A DNA stretch of 64,000 bases from contig CM055096.1 of assembly GCA_029204225.1 (NCBI GenBank), positions 69,463,444-69,527,443 on the forward strand, written 5' to 3'. The DNA is from Diphasiastrum complanatum (taxonomy: Eukaryota; Streptophyta; Lycopodiopsida; Lycopodiales; Lycopodiaceae). The notes beneath the pieces are model-generated. The model had not been told where the DNA came from and did not search any database. It saw only the letters and a program-made list of their open reading frames with translations. Position 1 is the first letter of the stretch. Each line of letters begins with the position of its first letter. Positions 32,091-45,749 of the stretch are shown here, one piece after another. The position numbers were made by a program, and so were the translations under genes.

Positions 32091-34301
32091 TATGAGTTTC
32101 GTGTTCTTCCTTTTGGTGTTACTAATGGTCCACCTACGTTCCAGAATGTGATGAATAACATCATGCGTCCTCTCCTTGGTCGTTGTGTTTTAGTTTATTT
32201 TGATGATATTCTTGTTTTTAGTAAGACTCTTGATGAGCATGTGTTACATCTTTCATCTGTTTTTCAATTGCTTGTTCATCACCAGTTGTTTGCTAAACTT
32301 TCTAAGTGTTCCTTTGTTGTTGTTGAGATTGAGTTTTTAGGATTTCTCATTTGTGATGGTCGTATTCGTTTGGACCCTCATAAGGTTCGGGCAACCGCTA
32401 ATTGGCCTGTTCCCACAGATGTCCACCATGTTCGTATGTTTCTTGGTCTCGCTACTCACCTTCGTCGTTTACGCTCTTATGAGCAACGTTATTTTGTCCA
32501 TGAGAAAGAGCTTCTTGCCATTATCTATGCTCTTAAGAAGTGGCGCCATTACCTGTACCGTGTTCCTTTTGATATCGTTACTGATCATCAGTCCTTACCT
32601 TCTCTCTTCTCCCAGCGTGATCTTAGTGATCGTCAGTTTCGTTGGTTGCAGTTTTTACAATCTTTTGATTTTTCTATTTTGTATCGTCCTGGTCGTGCTA
32701 ACACTGCTGCTGACGCATTGTCTAGACTTCCTGCTTTATTGAATACCCTTGTTGCCACGATCCCTTCCTGGTTTGATGATCTTCCATCTTCTTATCTTAC
32801 ATGTTCTGATTTTCATGATGTTTATAGTTCTGCTCCACCTATGTCGTCTTCACCTCATCAGGCTTATTCCATTGTTGACCACCGTCTTTATCATTATGGT
32901 TCTCTTTGTATTCCTAGTTCTTTGGGTATCCGTTCTCAGTTGTTGTCGGATGCTCATTCGTCCCCAGTTGGGGGTCATTTTGGTTTTCAGAAGTCTTATG
33001 CTCGTCTTAAGGATCATTTCTATTGGCCATCCCTTAGGAAAGAGCTTGTTGTACTTATTCGTACTTGTCCTTTCTGCTTACGTAATAAGTACTCCCGTGC
33101 TAAGTCCGCTGGTTTGCTTCAGAGTTGGCCTATTCCTCACCGCCAGTGGACTGATATTTCTATGGACTTCATCATTGGCCTTCCCCGCACCCGTCGTGGT
33201 CACGATTCATGTATGGTGGTAGTTGACAGGTTCTCGAAACAGGCACATTTCATACCCATCCGCAGTACTATCACAGCAGAGCAGTGTGCACGCTTGTTCC
33301 TTTCAGAGATATTTCGCCTACATGGGTTTCCTCGTACTATCCTTTCTGATCGGGATAGTAAGTTTACATCATTGTTTTGGACAGAGCTTATGCGTATATT
33401 GGATGTACAGCTTTTTATGGGGTCTGCTTATCATTCTACTTCTGATGGGCAGTCTGAGGTCCTTAACAGGATCCTTGAGGATTATTTGCGCCATTTTGTT
33501 ACTCCTTCAGGGAAGGATTGGGATCAGCACTTATGTTTGGCAGAGTATAGCTATAACAACTCTGTTAGTACCAGCACCGGCGTTGCACCATTTTTATTAT
33601 CTCATGGTTATGCACCTCTTTTACCTGGTATTCCTCTTCCTCCCAGGGATACACCTGTGACACTGTCTTCATTTCTATCAGGTGCTCGCGAGCTTATTCT
33701 CCAGGCCAGTTCCCATTTGCAGCAGGTCCAGCATCGTTATCAGGCTTCAGTTGATCGTCATCGACGTCATGTTGAGTTTCATGTTGGTGATATGGTATAT
33801 CTACGCCTACGGTTTGCACGTCACCATTTTATTCAGGGCCATGCTTCTACTGAGAAGCTTGCACCACGTTATTATGGGCCTTATTGTATATTGGAGGTTC
33901 TTAGTCCAGTTACATATCGTCTTCAGCTTCCTGCTTCCACACGTGTCTGTGATATATTCCATGTCAGTTTATTACATGCTGCTATTGAGGATGATGCTCC
34001 TCGTGATGCTGAGTTTCCTACTGCACCGGATCTCTTTCTTTTATTACCTGCTGCTATCGTTCAGGTGCGTTTGCATCATAGTCGACGCCGCCGGCAGATT
34101 CAGTTCCTAGTCCAGTGGGATGGTCGTCCTGTTGAGGAGGCCACATGGGAGCCTATTGATGTCTTTTATCATACACCGTCACTTGCGGATCGGGCTCGTG
34201 CTCTTGCCGCACTTGTTGATTCCTCTACATCAGCTATTGCTCCAGTTGTTACTACACCAGATGTTGTTCCAGTTGATCCTCCAGGGCTTGCTGTTACTTG
34301 A
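32088..34301 (+). pseudogene. Element F reverse transcriptase, RNase H, integrase and chromodomain
   Basis: 737 open codons carry L-P-F-G-V-T-N-G-P, the catalytic Y-F-D-D-I-L-V-F-S (about 32195), and M-F-L-G-L-A. A jump follows into H-E-K-E-L-L-A-I-I, so the RNase H start with its T-D-A-S catalytic Asp is deleted in frame (near 32465). The D-A-L-S-R end of RNase H, integrase zinc module (H-x-x-x-H, C-x2-C), DDE core (M-D-F-I-I-G-L-P; D-R-D-S-K-F; S-D-G-Q-S-E) and a chromodomain (Q-F-L-V-Q-W-D-G, E-E-A-T-W-E) are all present. The frame survives without stops, unlike A and B. Confidence 0.9.
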
Positions 34302-34335
34302 TCTAGTCCTTTATGGCAGTTGGGTCTTATTTTTG

Positions 34336-34345
34336 TGTCGGGGAG
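34336..34345 (+). promoter_or_regulatory. Polypurine tract of element F
   Basis: A G-rich run (GTCGGGGAG) immediately before the 3' LTR. Confidence 0.65.
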
Positions 34346-34795
34346 AGTTATGGACTCGGCTCATTACATTCGCCATGTCCATTTACATTTACTTTACTTT
34401 ATGCATAGGCAGGCTTTGGGCCCTTTTTTATTCATTATTTGACATTTAGACTATATGGTTGGCCTTGGGCCCTATTATTGACATTTAGACCATATTATTG
34501 GCCTCGGGCCCTATGATTCACTATATTGGTTATTTGGTCATATTACTGAGAGTGGGGGCCTTCTTGGAGGGCGCACTATTTTCCCTCTCAGTTTGGCCCT
34601 AGCCACTGGAAGCTTCCTTTTAGGGCTTCCTCTTGGCTATAAGTAGGGATTCTGTGTCATTTGTTACTTGGCTTATGATATGATCTCCTTCTTTAGTCTC
34701 TTTAAGCTTTCTCTCTCCTGCTTTCTAGGGTTAAGTCTTGCTTATGTGATGCTTTCATAGACTAAATCTAGATCAGCCGTGGCTACGTTCATAAC
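34346..34795 (+). repeat. 3' LTR of element F
   Basis: 450 bp, matching the 5' LTR with about three substitutions and a 2-base length difference near 34733. Confidence 0.9.
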
Positions 34796-35063
34796 ATGCA
34801 CAGATTGCTAGGATGAAATTGTTGTGCCTTGTAGTAGCAGATCACTGAGGTTTAGGAAGGGGAAGAACCTTGATGCATGTTGAAAGTCGTCTCAGGAGTC
34901 GAGATCAGCATTAGGACTAGGAGTTGTTTTGCAATCAAGGTGCACGGTCAAGAAAGGATCCACAAGTCACAAAGTGGAAGGATCAACTCACAGGAAAAGG
35001 AAAACTACATGAAACAAGAAGATGGTGAGGGAGATGGCAGGAGAAGACAATCAGTGATCACGG
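34794..35063 (+). repeat. Right copy of the 270-bp direct duplication flanking F
   Basis: Repeats 28648-28917 with one mismatch. Element E then continues uninterrupted at 35064. Confidence 0.9.
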
Positions 35064-35790
35064 TGTCACTGAAGCTGTAGAAGCAACTACCAACCAGCAT
35101 ACTAAGGGAAGGTCAACTTCAGAAGTTCTAAGATTGGACAAGGTTTTGTCGAGGTTGGAATTGACAAACGTACAAGCTCTCAAATGGAGTTGCATGAGAG
35201 GTATAGACTATGGGTCTATATAAGTAAATCAATATTCAAGAGGATGCTTCATTGTTTCACAGTTTCATCTAAAGGTGGCAAATAATAAGTTCGTTGTTAC
35301 AAGTGAAGGTGTGGCACGTTGTGTGGTTGTCATTCTACGTTGTATCGGTTTGGTTTCTATCCAAGTCATAGTAGCTTGATTATGTGGTAAAAACTTTCTT
35401 ATCTATCTGAACTAATATCACTTGAGATTTATGATTAATCGAAGTGATTGTTTGTTGTGGTTGTCAAGTGATTCCTGGATACCATCCAAGTAGTTGATTG
35501 TTCATGTGGTGGTATCAAGGGAGATCAATTCTAATTGAAAGATCTATTTTGAGTTGGAGAAAAGTTGTTTCCTCAAGTTCTTGAATCTATCCAAGTTCAT
35601 GTTCTGTCATGTGGTAGATTCCAATAAGATTGGGAAGCTAAGGCTGTTGATTAGCCATTGAAAATCAGCAGTATAGGTTCTTGTTTAGTCTCAATGAAAA
35701 CAACAGGGTTCAATTCTATGAATCAACAAGTTATTGATTAGCCTTAGAAAAACAATATGAAGTCTTCTTAAAGTCAGTTTTCTAACAATG

Positions 35791-37183
35791 AAATCGTCAT
35801 CATCAACTATGGCACCAATTCCAAAATTTTGATTTAGACTTCCCAAGGGTTTCAAAACAAAATTTCCCGCAGCCCCATCAAAGAAGTTTTGCTAAATAAT
35901 AAACTATAAAATTTAATCTAAAACTTTGATAGAATCAAAAACCTCGCAAGTCAATCTTGACGAAATGAACGTGGCACGGGTTCTAGACTTGCTACTGAGA
36001 TCACATGAGAAGTAGGATGTGTATGCATTCCTCCATTAGGAGGCTCTATTGACGGCATGTTAATTACCAATGGCCATGTCCAAGTACTAACTTTGGACAT
36101 AGACGTTTGTCCCAACTCACATGGTCCATCATATGCTTAGCTCCAAACTCCCACATGGAGTTCGTCCCGATTCCCATGGACCATCGTAATCTTGGCTCCA
36201 AGCTTCCATGTGGCATGTTTAAAGTTCCAACATCCGTATATTATAAAACTTAGGGCTCGAGACTAAATTCTCAAAGTTCATAGTTCAAACTTGAAACATC
36301 AAACTACATAGTAGGTTCAAAGTTGTAATAAAGGCTCTGATGATGTATTCTCAATCTTGTTGCAGCGCATAATGAATAATGAATCAACAATATTGAGTAA
36401 ATGTAACTTAAAACTGAAAGTTAATGGGTTGTAAGGACTCGAAAATCAAGAGACAGGGCGGCCGACATGATAATCTATACTGTATATGGCTGTAATTGCG
36501 CCCTAAGGCCTAGTTACACTGAATCAACACTTGGTTTTTTATATGACAAAGGCCCACAATAACACCAACAAAAAATCTCAAAATCAGTTCAACGGTTCGA
36601 ACCTATCAAAATTGATTCAAAGGTTCGAATACGCCGAATCAGACCATGAAATAATGTATGCCATGTCCATGACAAATAAATTTGCATACCTCAAATATTC
36701 CTAAGGTAACACAAACATACAAGAGGTATTGAAATGTGTTTGCAACGTTAACTTGTATATTCATGAAGACCCAAATTTAGAAAAATACTAAAGAACTTGG
36801 ATCTCATGATAGGCAAAAGTTACCACAAACGACTCTTTAAGAACTAAGAAGTTTGATATAATCTTTTTCATGTATTTGTTAAAAAATGATTGATTCGTTT
36901 CATTATGAGCTTCATTCTGAAACGTATTTGCAAACCTTTCTAATCACATCAAATCAAACACAACAATCTTTTTACATTATATCTTTCTTATGCAGTGGCG
37001 GTGTGGAGAGGATGATGACGTGTCATGGTGACATGACATCTGTCATTTTCATTATTAAGGGCGTGCATGGCTCAAAGTTTCAAAATATGATTGGACATAT
37101 TAGTCTTAATGACGGTAAAGACCGTTTGTGAAAAGTATAGAAATAAATGAATAAAAAATAATATCTGTTTTGATATGTAGGTG
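35791..37183. other. Non-coding interval left of the MBD8-like exon
   Basis: AT-rich, no supported gene. Two diverged copies of a roughly 57-bp unit (GTCCC...CCATGTGG) lie at about 36109-36215. A degenerate reverse primer-site-like word (GGCTCTGATGATGT) near 36336 could mark an old copia LTR, but no partner LTR was found. Confidence 0.45.
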
Positions 37184-37331
37184 TACACACGTGTGAATAA
37201 TGATGACCACGTGGCCATCATCTTTGATGGACGAATACAAAAAGCAGGTCGCGAGATTCTCGAAAGATTCTCAAAAATATGCAAGAAAGATTCTAGAAAG
37301 TTTCGCGAAACCTTCTCGCAAGATTCTGGAA
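37184..37331. promoter_or_regulatory. Cluster of G-box-like and heat-shock-element-like motifs
   Basis: Two CACGTG-type cores (ACACGTGT at about 37187; CACGTGG at about 37208) are followed by four TTCnnGAA inverted pairs at 37257, 37291, 37302 and 37324, with extra half-sites between. Plant heat-shock factors bind alternating nGAAn/nTTCn arrays, and bZIP factors bind CACGTG. The cluster is in the intron or 3' flank of the reverse-strand MBD8-like gene. Function is inferred from motif density only. Confidence 0.4.
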
Positions 37332-37481
37332 AGATAAGATTCTCCATAATGGGCATACATTCTTTGTTGTTCAACTCATATTAGTTTCATAATAATAAGA
37401 CATGCTGCAAGGCAGAAAATCCTTTCTAGACTATGGGTTGCATTGAAAAGCATATTAAGAAATGGGGATAAGGAAAATTAC

Positions 37482-38806
37482 CTCTTATAATTACGATATT
37501 CAAAAAAATTTCGTCCATTCTTTTTGTTGAGTCCAATAGTGACCTTCCAACCTTTTGGAAAACCCTTTGCATCCACAACCTTCTTTGCCATTTCATTTGA
37601 CAACCACATCCCCTCCATCTTGCACAGGCATTCCAATAAGACGGCTTCCTTCTCACGTACCTTCCAATCCTCCTTAGGTCTCTCCTTTGCATCATTTTGT
37701 AACTCTATTGCTGCAGGCAATTGTTGGTCTTCAAAACTTTTACCTTCATTTCCACCTTCTACACAAGCTCGGGCCTTCTCCACACTATCATGTGCTTTGC
37801 TCTCAACCCTTTGGGGAAGTCCCTGAACAACAATCGATTCCAAAAGCACTCTAGCTCCCTCTTCTGTCCTATTGTTCTGGAGTTCTATTAAAGGTAACTT
37901 TAAAACTTCTGAACCTTTTCGTTTAGTTTTACCATTCACAAAAGATGAAGCCTCCTTCATTATGTCATTTCCCTTGCTCCCTACATGCCTCGGAAGACTT
38001 TGGCAAGCAATGATCTCTGAAACTGAGCGCTTCCTAGCTCCCTCCTTTATTCTCATCTTTTTTAAAGGCCTATGTATTGCAGAAATCTCTCCGCTGTCAG
38101 CTTCTTTTCCAACAGACTGAGATGCTCTTTCCAATTCTTGCTGTAAGGTAACCTCCTCACCTTCAGACGGAGCCTCTACTCTCTTGGTGTCTGAATTGAC
38201 AACCAATTTGGGAATATTGGTGTGTCCACTTAAATCTCCATCAGATGACTCGTTCTCAGAACTCTTTTCTCGGTCAACACTTTGTGAACTTAAACTTCCA
38301 GCAAATGCCAACCTTTCTGCAGTAGACAGCACACTCACTCTACTTTCCTTGTGATTCACATGATCAAGATCTCTTATCGTCCAGTTCTGTGGTTCATCCA
38401 AATAGAATCCTGAACCAGTGACAGTGTGGGCATTTCTAGTTGAAGAACTTGATAATCTTCTTGATGTACTACCTAAAATTTCTGCCGTTAAATCTTTGAA
38501 CTGTTTTGCAATACTAAGCTGTATGCCAGCCCTAGATTGCAAACTGAGAGACGAAGAGAAGTTTTGTTCTGCTCTAGGTCTACCCCTGGACCTGCGACTG
38601 TAGGTCTGCTTCCTGCTCCCAATACTTGGATTGAAAAGTGCCTTGTCGATCGTGGGAATAACAATATCCGGAAACCTAGCCTTTGATGAAGGTCCAGAAA
38701 AGTGAGCAGCCAGATAAAGCTCATCTTGACAGAAGGAGCGTAGATCAAAATGTGGGATCTTCAAAACCTCGATCGTACTTTCATGTGTGTTTGTAAGCGA
38801 AGCCAT
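37482..38806 (-). CDS. MBD8: MBD8-like methyl-CpG-binding domain protein, first coding exon
   Basis: A reverse-strand exon of about 442 codons with host-like codon use and no stop. The start is set at the ATG ending at 38806 (context AATATGGCT); the frame extends six codons further without an ATG. N-terminal residues 15-70 carry the D-L-R-S-F-C-Q-D-E-L block and the I-D-K-A-L-F-N-P-S-I-G-S-R-K-Q-T-Y-S-R block typical of plant MBD8-type proteins. An AT-hook core (R-G-R-P-R) lies at residues 74-78, and a long Ser/Glu/Lys-rich middle follows. The last 40 residues begin an MBD fold (G-F-P-K-G-W-K-V-T-I, K-N-G-R-N-F-F-E-Y). The exon ends at a good donor (AAGAG|GTAATTT), so the domain should be completed by a further exon, which was not found to the left. 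Predicted nuclear, DNA-binding; methyl-CpG binding is unproven for this class. Confidence 0.68.
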
Positions 38807-40559
38807 ATTCCGGAGGCCCCTCACAAAAACCTACAAAACTGGTCAAACACGTCGAAACCACATCTTGCTTCTAGGACATATTCAAGCTCTGGCCCAAGAT
38901 AGTGCCCCTAACGTCATGAAATTGCAAGAGTCAATTCTTCTATAGCTTGTCGTATTTGCTTGATTTCGCCAGCATGTGTGTGCTCTTGCAAAGTCTGATC
39001 TAAAAAAAAAATTCTAACCATTGATAGCGAGTACTTTGAAATGATCCTGCCATAGCCTTAAACAACCAGCCCAGCGATGGGTGAACGAAATCGGGAAATG
39101 ATGGGATAAACTTCTGCTGGATCGATACAATGTGTAGTCTTTGCAGCCTGGAAGCATTTAACTAGTGTTTAGCATTATGTCACAGCCAAGGAATCTTCTA
39201 GACTCGTTAAGTTTGAAATAGCAGTGAGCTTTACATATGCGCTACATAATTATAGCATTCAGGTGGCAAGGTAGTTACCACAATCTTCTTGGTTTCCAGC
39301 AATAACACTGCAAATCAGTTAGCGGAAAAGAAAATCGGCCTCTAGCTGCTACCTTTTCATCAGAACGGCTTATAGCTCAATACCTACACATAATATTAAG
39401 AATGCCTCAAAATGCGAAAACAGATGAGATGCTTGCACTTCGCGTACATAGCACTTGCATAAAAAAGGCAACAAACTCCTTAAAAAAATATACGAAATAA
39501 ATGAACCTTGGAAACGTCTAGACATCTTTGCACGCCGCAAGGCACCTGATCTTTCTGGACTGACTTCCATCCAAACGCTTTCCGTCATCTCTTCGCTGCT
39601 CCTCCTCCTCAGGCCTCCTCGTCAGGCTCTCGCTCGTTTTCCTCCCATTCCCTGCGCTCCCTCCCTACTCCCGATTGTCCTTCTCCATCTTCTCGCTCGC
39701 TTTCTTTTCATTCACGAACTCATAAGCAGTGAGCACAGATAGCGTCGACAGGGCTAAGGTCACATGTTTCCCTATGTGGTACCATCCACGTCATCAATTT
39801 GCATAAATTCTTTTCCCAAATTAGGGCTGACTGACATTAAGCTCTTTGGTGTGGCCTTTTCACTTGTGGTCCATTTTTTAAAGGCAAAGTGTGTTGATAA
39901 GTAATGGATCACCGCTCTTTTAAACTTAGTTGAATGAAAGGTTGCAATTTGATTGCTCTATTGAATCCCTGTCATACCATTGGTCCCTTTTTGTTAAGTT
40001 GTCTCTTACAACTCAATATACCAACCCACTCTTATAATCAATTTTCTAGAACCTACTTTTATAGTTATTATTACCTTTGCATCAATAGCAATCATTTTAT
40101 CAAAGCTTATTTCTATCTTTCTAAAGAGTTGGAATAAAAAAATTTACTTTCCAGTTATTATTACCTTTGCCTCAATCTCAATCATTTTCTTAAGTGAGTT
40201 GAGCTAAAAATATGTTCATGCTGTCAGACGAACAACTACACAAGTGTTGAGACCTCCAAACACTAGTGTATAAAGGCTTGAACCCCATGATAGAGCATGT
40301 TAATGGCGATGCCTGAGATCGTTATTGCCCAAAAGTGGATGTGATCATCAAGGGTATGGTGATTCCAGGAGCAATGTTGGATGCTAGATTTGCAATAAAC
40401 ATCATTAGTTTAGACCTAATATTTTAGAAATATTCACTTTTCTACTAGCTACTCTTACAACTCTAAAATTCACGAACAATTTTATCATCAACCTCAAGGA
40501 AAAATTGTGAGCATACTGCTAAACTTAGAATGAATGTCGAATGTTAATGTCTTTGTGAA
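38807..40559. other. Upstream flank of the MBD8-like gene; no other gene seen
   Basis: It should contain the promoter and any 5' UTR of the reverse-strand gene. 39589-39720 is strongly pyrimidine-rich on the forward strand and GC-richer than its surroundings, which may be a transcription-start or UTR region. A 72-codon reverse frame (39370-39588) lies beside it but has no recognised domain. 39750-40500 is AT-rich without supported features. Confidence 0.35.
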
Positions 40560-40840
40560 TATATCAGTTGTCATGAATTCTATTTTGCAAAAGATTAGAA
40601 TAATTTCTCTTATTGAGTACTTTGTCTTTGACAAAATGATACTTTATCTCAATATGCTTACTCCGAGAATGATACATGGGATTAACAAATAAAGCAATTG
40701 CACTCTCGTTGTTACAAAAGATGGAAGTAGCTTGTAACTCACTAAGATTAATGTCCAATAAACGCCTTAACCAGATAGCTTCATTTGCAGCATGTGCAAC
40801 AACAATGTATTTGGCCTCTGATTACTTTGATATTGTAATA
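40560..40840 (-). pseudogene. Copia RNase H fragment
   Basis: The reverse strand reads V-V-A-H-A-A-N-E-A-I-W-L-R-R-L-L, then S-I-F-C-N-N-E-S-A-I-A-L and N-P-M-Y-H-S-R-S-K-H-I-E-I-K-Y-H-F. This is the C-terminal half of copia RNase H. The usual catalytic Asp of the C-D-N-x-S-A block is Asn here. It ends in stops after 40620. No LTR or other pol sequence adjoins it. Confidence 0.72.
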
Positions 40841-40889
40841 TTCGATATAGCAAAGTTCATTCTGTCATATTTGTCTATGAAATCAATCT

Positions 40890-41074
40890 AACAGATTTTG
40901 ATGATTTCAAAGTTAGAATCACTTAGAATTCGAACATGACAAAAGTCATAATAGTTTTGTTCAGGTTTGATAGACGTAGTTATGCGTTACGAGAAGGATT
41001 ACTTTGTAGAGTCCGATAGTGCATCTAGCAAATGCAGTCTTTCCTCTATCGAGCATCATTTCCTTCTTCCAACA
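40890..41074 (+). repeat. 3' part of a copia 5' LTR (element H)
   Basis: It ends CTTCCAACA before a degenerate primer site and resembles the LTR end of element J (61960-62155), with shared words such as GATGATTTCAAAGTTA and GATAGxCGTAGT. Confidence 0.55.
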
Positions 41075-41086
41075 TGGTATCATAGT
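41075..41086 (+). promoter_or_regulatory. Degenerate primer binding site of element H
   Basis: TGGTATCATAGT differs from TGGTATCAGAGC at its last five bases, directly after the LTR end. Confidence 0.5.
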
Positions 41087-41215
41087 GGTAATTTCTAATA
41101 TCATATCATTTTTATTGATTTCCAATTAAAGTGTTGCATGGTAACAATGTATTGATATTATCATATACTATTTTTTATTCGTAAATCATCAAATTATTAA
41201 AAGACTAACTTTCAT

Positions 41216-41965
41216 ATGGATTCACAAAATAAAGTTCGTCTCACTTTGGACAACTTAAATAGATCCAATTATCTTTTGTGGAAACTTAAGTTGAAAACCT
41301 TGCTAATTGCCAATGAGCTATGGGATGTTGTCACAGGAATCGAATTAAAGCTTGAAAATGACACAGCCAACTCCAAATGGAAATCGAAAGATGGCATAGC
41401 TTTCGCGCCCAAATTGGCCATGTAACTGAACTACAGACTTCGAAAAAAGTATGGGACATCTTGAGCCTATATGATGTGAGGGACATGACTTCGAAGTTAC
41501 ATCTTAGAAGGAAATTCTTCTCACTCAAGATGTCTAATGGTGATTCGCTAAATCACATTAACCAGTTTAAAAATCTCTTGCAACAAATGCTAGCTATCGG
41601 ATCTCAACAATCGACGATGATCAAGATGCAATCATGACATTGCTATCGAGTCTGCCACCTACATACAAAAACTGGGTGATGCTCGTTACAACACACTCAA
41701 ATTTAGTTTTATCAAGAGTAAATCGTTGTGTTGTTGCATGAAGACAATTGATAGCTCTTCAAATCTAGTGTCGCATGTTCTATATGTAAACAAAAGCACT
41801 AACTGTCAGAAGGAAAAAGGCTCGCAATGATTTGTATGGAATCAGAAACCAACACCAAGTCAAGAGCAATTATCAAATCCATAGTTGAAGAAAAAGACGT
41901 TTTGTAATTATTGCAAGCGCATTAATCATGAGATTCAAAATTGCAGGATATTGAAAGCGAAGAAC
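41216..41965 (+). pseudogene. Element H copia gag with zinc knuckle
   Basis: ATG 41216 starts a copia gag: L-D-N-L-N-R-S-N-Y-L-L-W-K-L-K-L-K, then E-L-W-D-V-V-T-G. A frameshift near 41400 leads into V-W-D-I-L-S-L-Y-D-V-R and the K-L-H-L-R-R-K-F-F block. The CCHC knuckle (C-N-Y-C-K-R-I-N-H-E-I-Q-N-C) lies at 41903-41944. Several stops intervene. Pol is absent; the element is truncated shortly after the knuckle. Element J carries the same gag start. Confidence 0.7.
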
Positions 41966-42070
41966 GCCAATATTGGAGAATTGAGGGACATCAGCCAAAT
42001 TCTTAGTTAGATCGTAGATATACATTACTGAATAAGTGAGAGAGATTTGGCACATTGCATGTATAAGTCC

Positions 42071-42432
42071 TGTGATGATCACATGATAATTTGATTTATT
42101 AGTTGTTAATAAAAGGACTTTATGCCATTTGCGAGAATGAAATGTCATAGGGACTAGTAGTCAAGTTAGTTAATAAAGTGGGTTTCCACTCAAATTCAAA
42201 ATTTGAATAAGAAGGGAGGTAGAATTTGGCCAATAGGAATTGAGGACAAGTGCCCTAAAATACACTATATATAGTAGTACTTTGTAGTTCATTTTTCATA
42301 TTCAATCAAGAAAGTGGAATTTCTACCAATTTGCATTTCGATGTCCTTTTGCTATTCTTTCTTGTTCCATCTCTCATGTTTTGTTGTTATTTTTATGTTT
42401 ATTGAATTTATTAATTGTTGGGATTTAATCTT

Positions 42433-42506
<74 letters not shown>

Positions 42507-42697
42507 AGTTTGATCTTTGAGATTAGGGTTAATGGATCATAGTGTTAGATGTTGAATCATAAGCATGTGTGTGAATCTAATCATATGCTTACTCCCATGG
42601 GAATGAACTTCCACGCGACATATTAAATCCTCTTCATTTCTCGATGTAATGCATGTGCTAGATCTAGAATTGAAGATGAACATAAAATCTCCTTACA
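42071..42697 (+). repeat. Athila-like gypsy LTR
   Basis: It begins TGTGATGATCACATG and ends CTCCTTACA. It has a TATATATA word at 42266-42273 and a (GA)n array at 42436-42503. It is followed by a tRNA-Asp-type primer site, as in plant Athila/Tat elements. No internal coding region or second LTR is recognisable downstream. Confidence 0.45.
42436..42503. repeat. (GA)n microsatellite
   Basis: About 68 bp of uninterrupted GA repeats, inside the Athila-like LTR. Confidence 0.97.
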
Positions 42698-42701
42698 ATT
42701 T

Positions 42702-42716
42702 TGGTGTCGCTGTCGG
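42702..42716 (+). promoter_or_regulatory. tRNA-Asp-type primer binding site (degenerate)
   Basis: TGGTGTCGCTGTCGG differs by a few transitions from the TGGCGCCGTTGCCGG site used by Athila-type plant gypsy elements. Confidence 0.5.

Positions 42717-44477
<1,761 letters not shown>

Positions 44478-44549
<72 letters not shown>
44478..44549. repeat. Compound (CA)n(TA)n microsatellite
   Basis: About 57 bp of CA followed by TA repeats. Confidence 0.97.
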
Positions 44550-44748
44550 GGTATATATTCTTGTTGTGTTTCAGGAAAAGAGTAGATATGAGTTCTCTTA
44601 CATAAAACCTGAGGCTTTATGTGATGATGATCAACAAGAACATGGACTTGCCAAATTTTCAATAATAACCATATGGGTCCAGAGGCCATTCGTGATAACC
44701 TTGTTCATCGACAAATGGGTAGTCAACACCATCCATCAAAGGACCCCA

Positions 44749-45749
<1,001 letters not shown>

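Larger units (their letters stand above)
28918..34795 (+). mobile_element. Ty3/gypsy chromovirus F
   Basis: A 5.9-kb element with LTRs of 448 and 450 bp that begin AGTTATGG and end CATAACT (the last base is lost in the right copy). It has a tRNA-Met primer site, a leader of about 1 kb, gag with zinc knuckle, a truncated protease, reverse transcriptase, partial RNase H, integrase and chromodomain. The LTRs differ by about three substitutions and one small indel, so the insertion is young. There is no 5-bp target duplication (CACGG versus ATGCA). Pyrimidine-rich, T-ending codons make its base use unlike A and B. Deletions in protease and RNase H show it cannot be autonomous. Confidence 0.9.
27961..35790 (+). 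mobile_element. Element E, forward copy of the D family, split by element F
   Basis: 27961-28650 carries the GATCGCTG-rich leader. 28480-28917 and 35064-35710 match, on the forward strand, the reverse-strand interior of D (about 16440 down to 15480), including the basic open frame at 28731. No LTR of the D type was found at either end, so E is truncated on both sides; the right limit is approximate. Chromovirus F sits inside it, and the 270 bp of E left of F (28648-28917) are repeated right of F (34794-35063). Confidence 0.65.

Noticed and set aside
32353-34449. Several Leu/Val/Phe-rich forward frames that look like membrane proteins
   Set aside because: They are alternative readings of the T-rich pol gene of element F; the true frame shows continuous reverse transcriptase, integrase and chromodomain motifs.
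36330-36350. Reverse copia primer site GGCTCTGATGATGT
   Set aside because: Only partly matches the tRNA-Met site, and no LTR ends or gag adjoin it.
39370-39588. 72-codon reverse frame as a gene upstream of MBD8
   Set aside because: No domain, no codon bias and no supporting splice context; more likely UTR or promoter.
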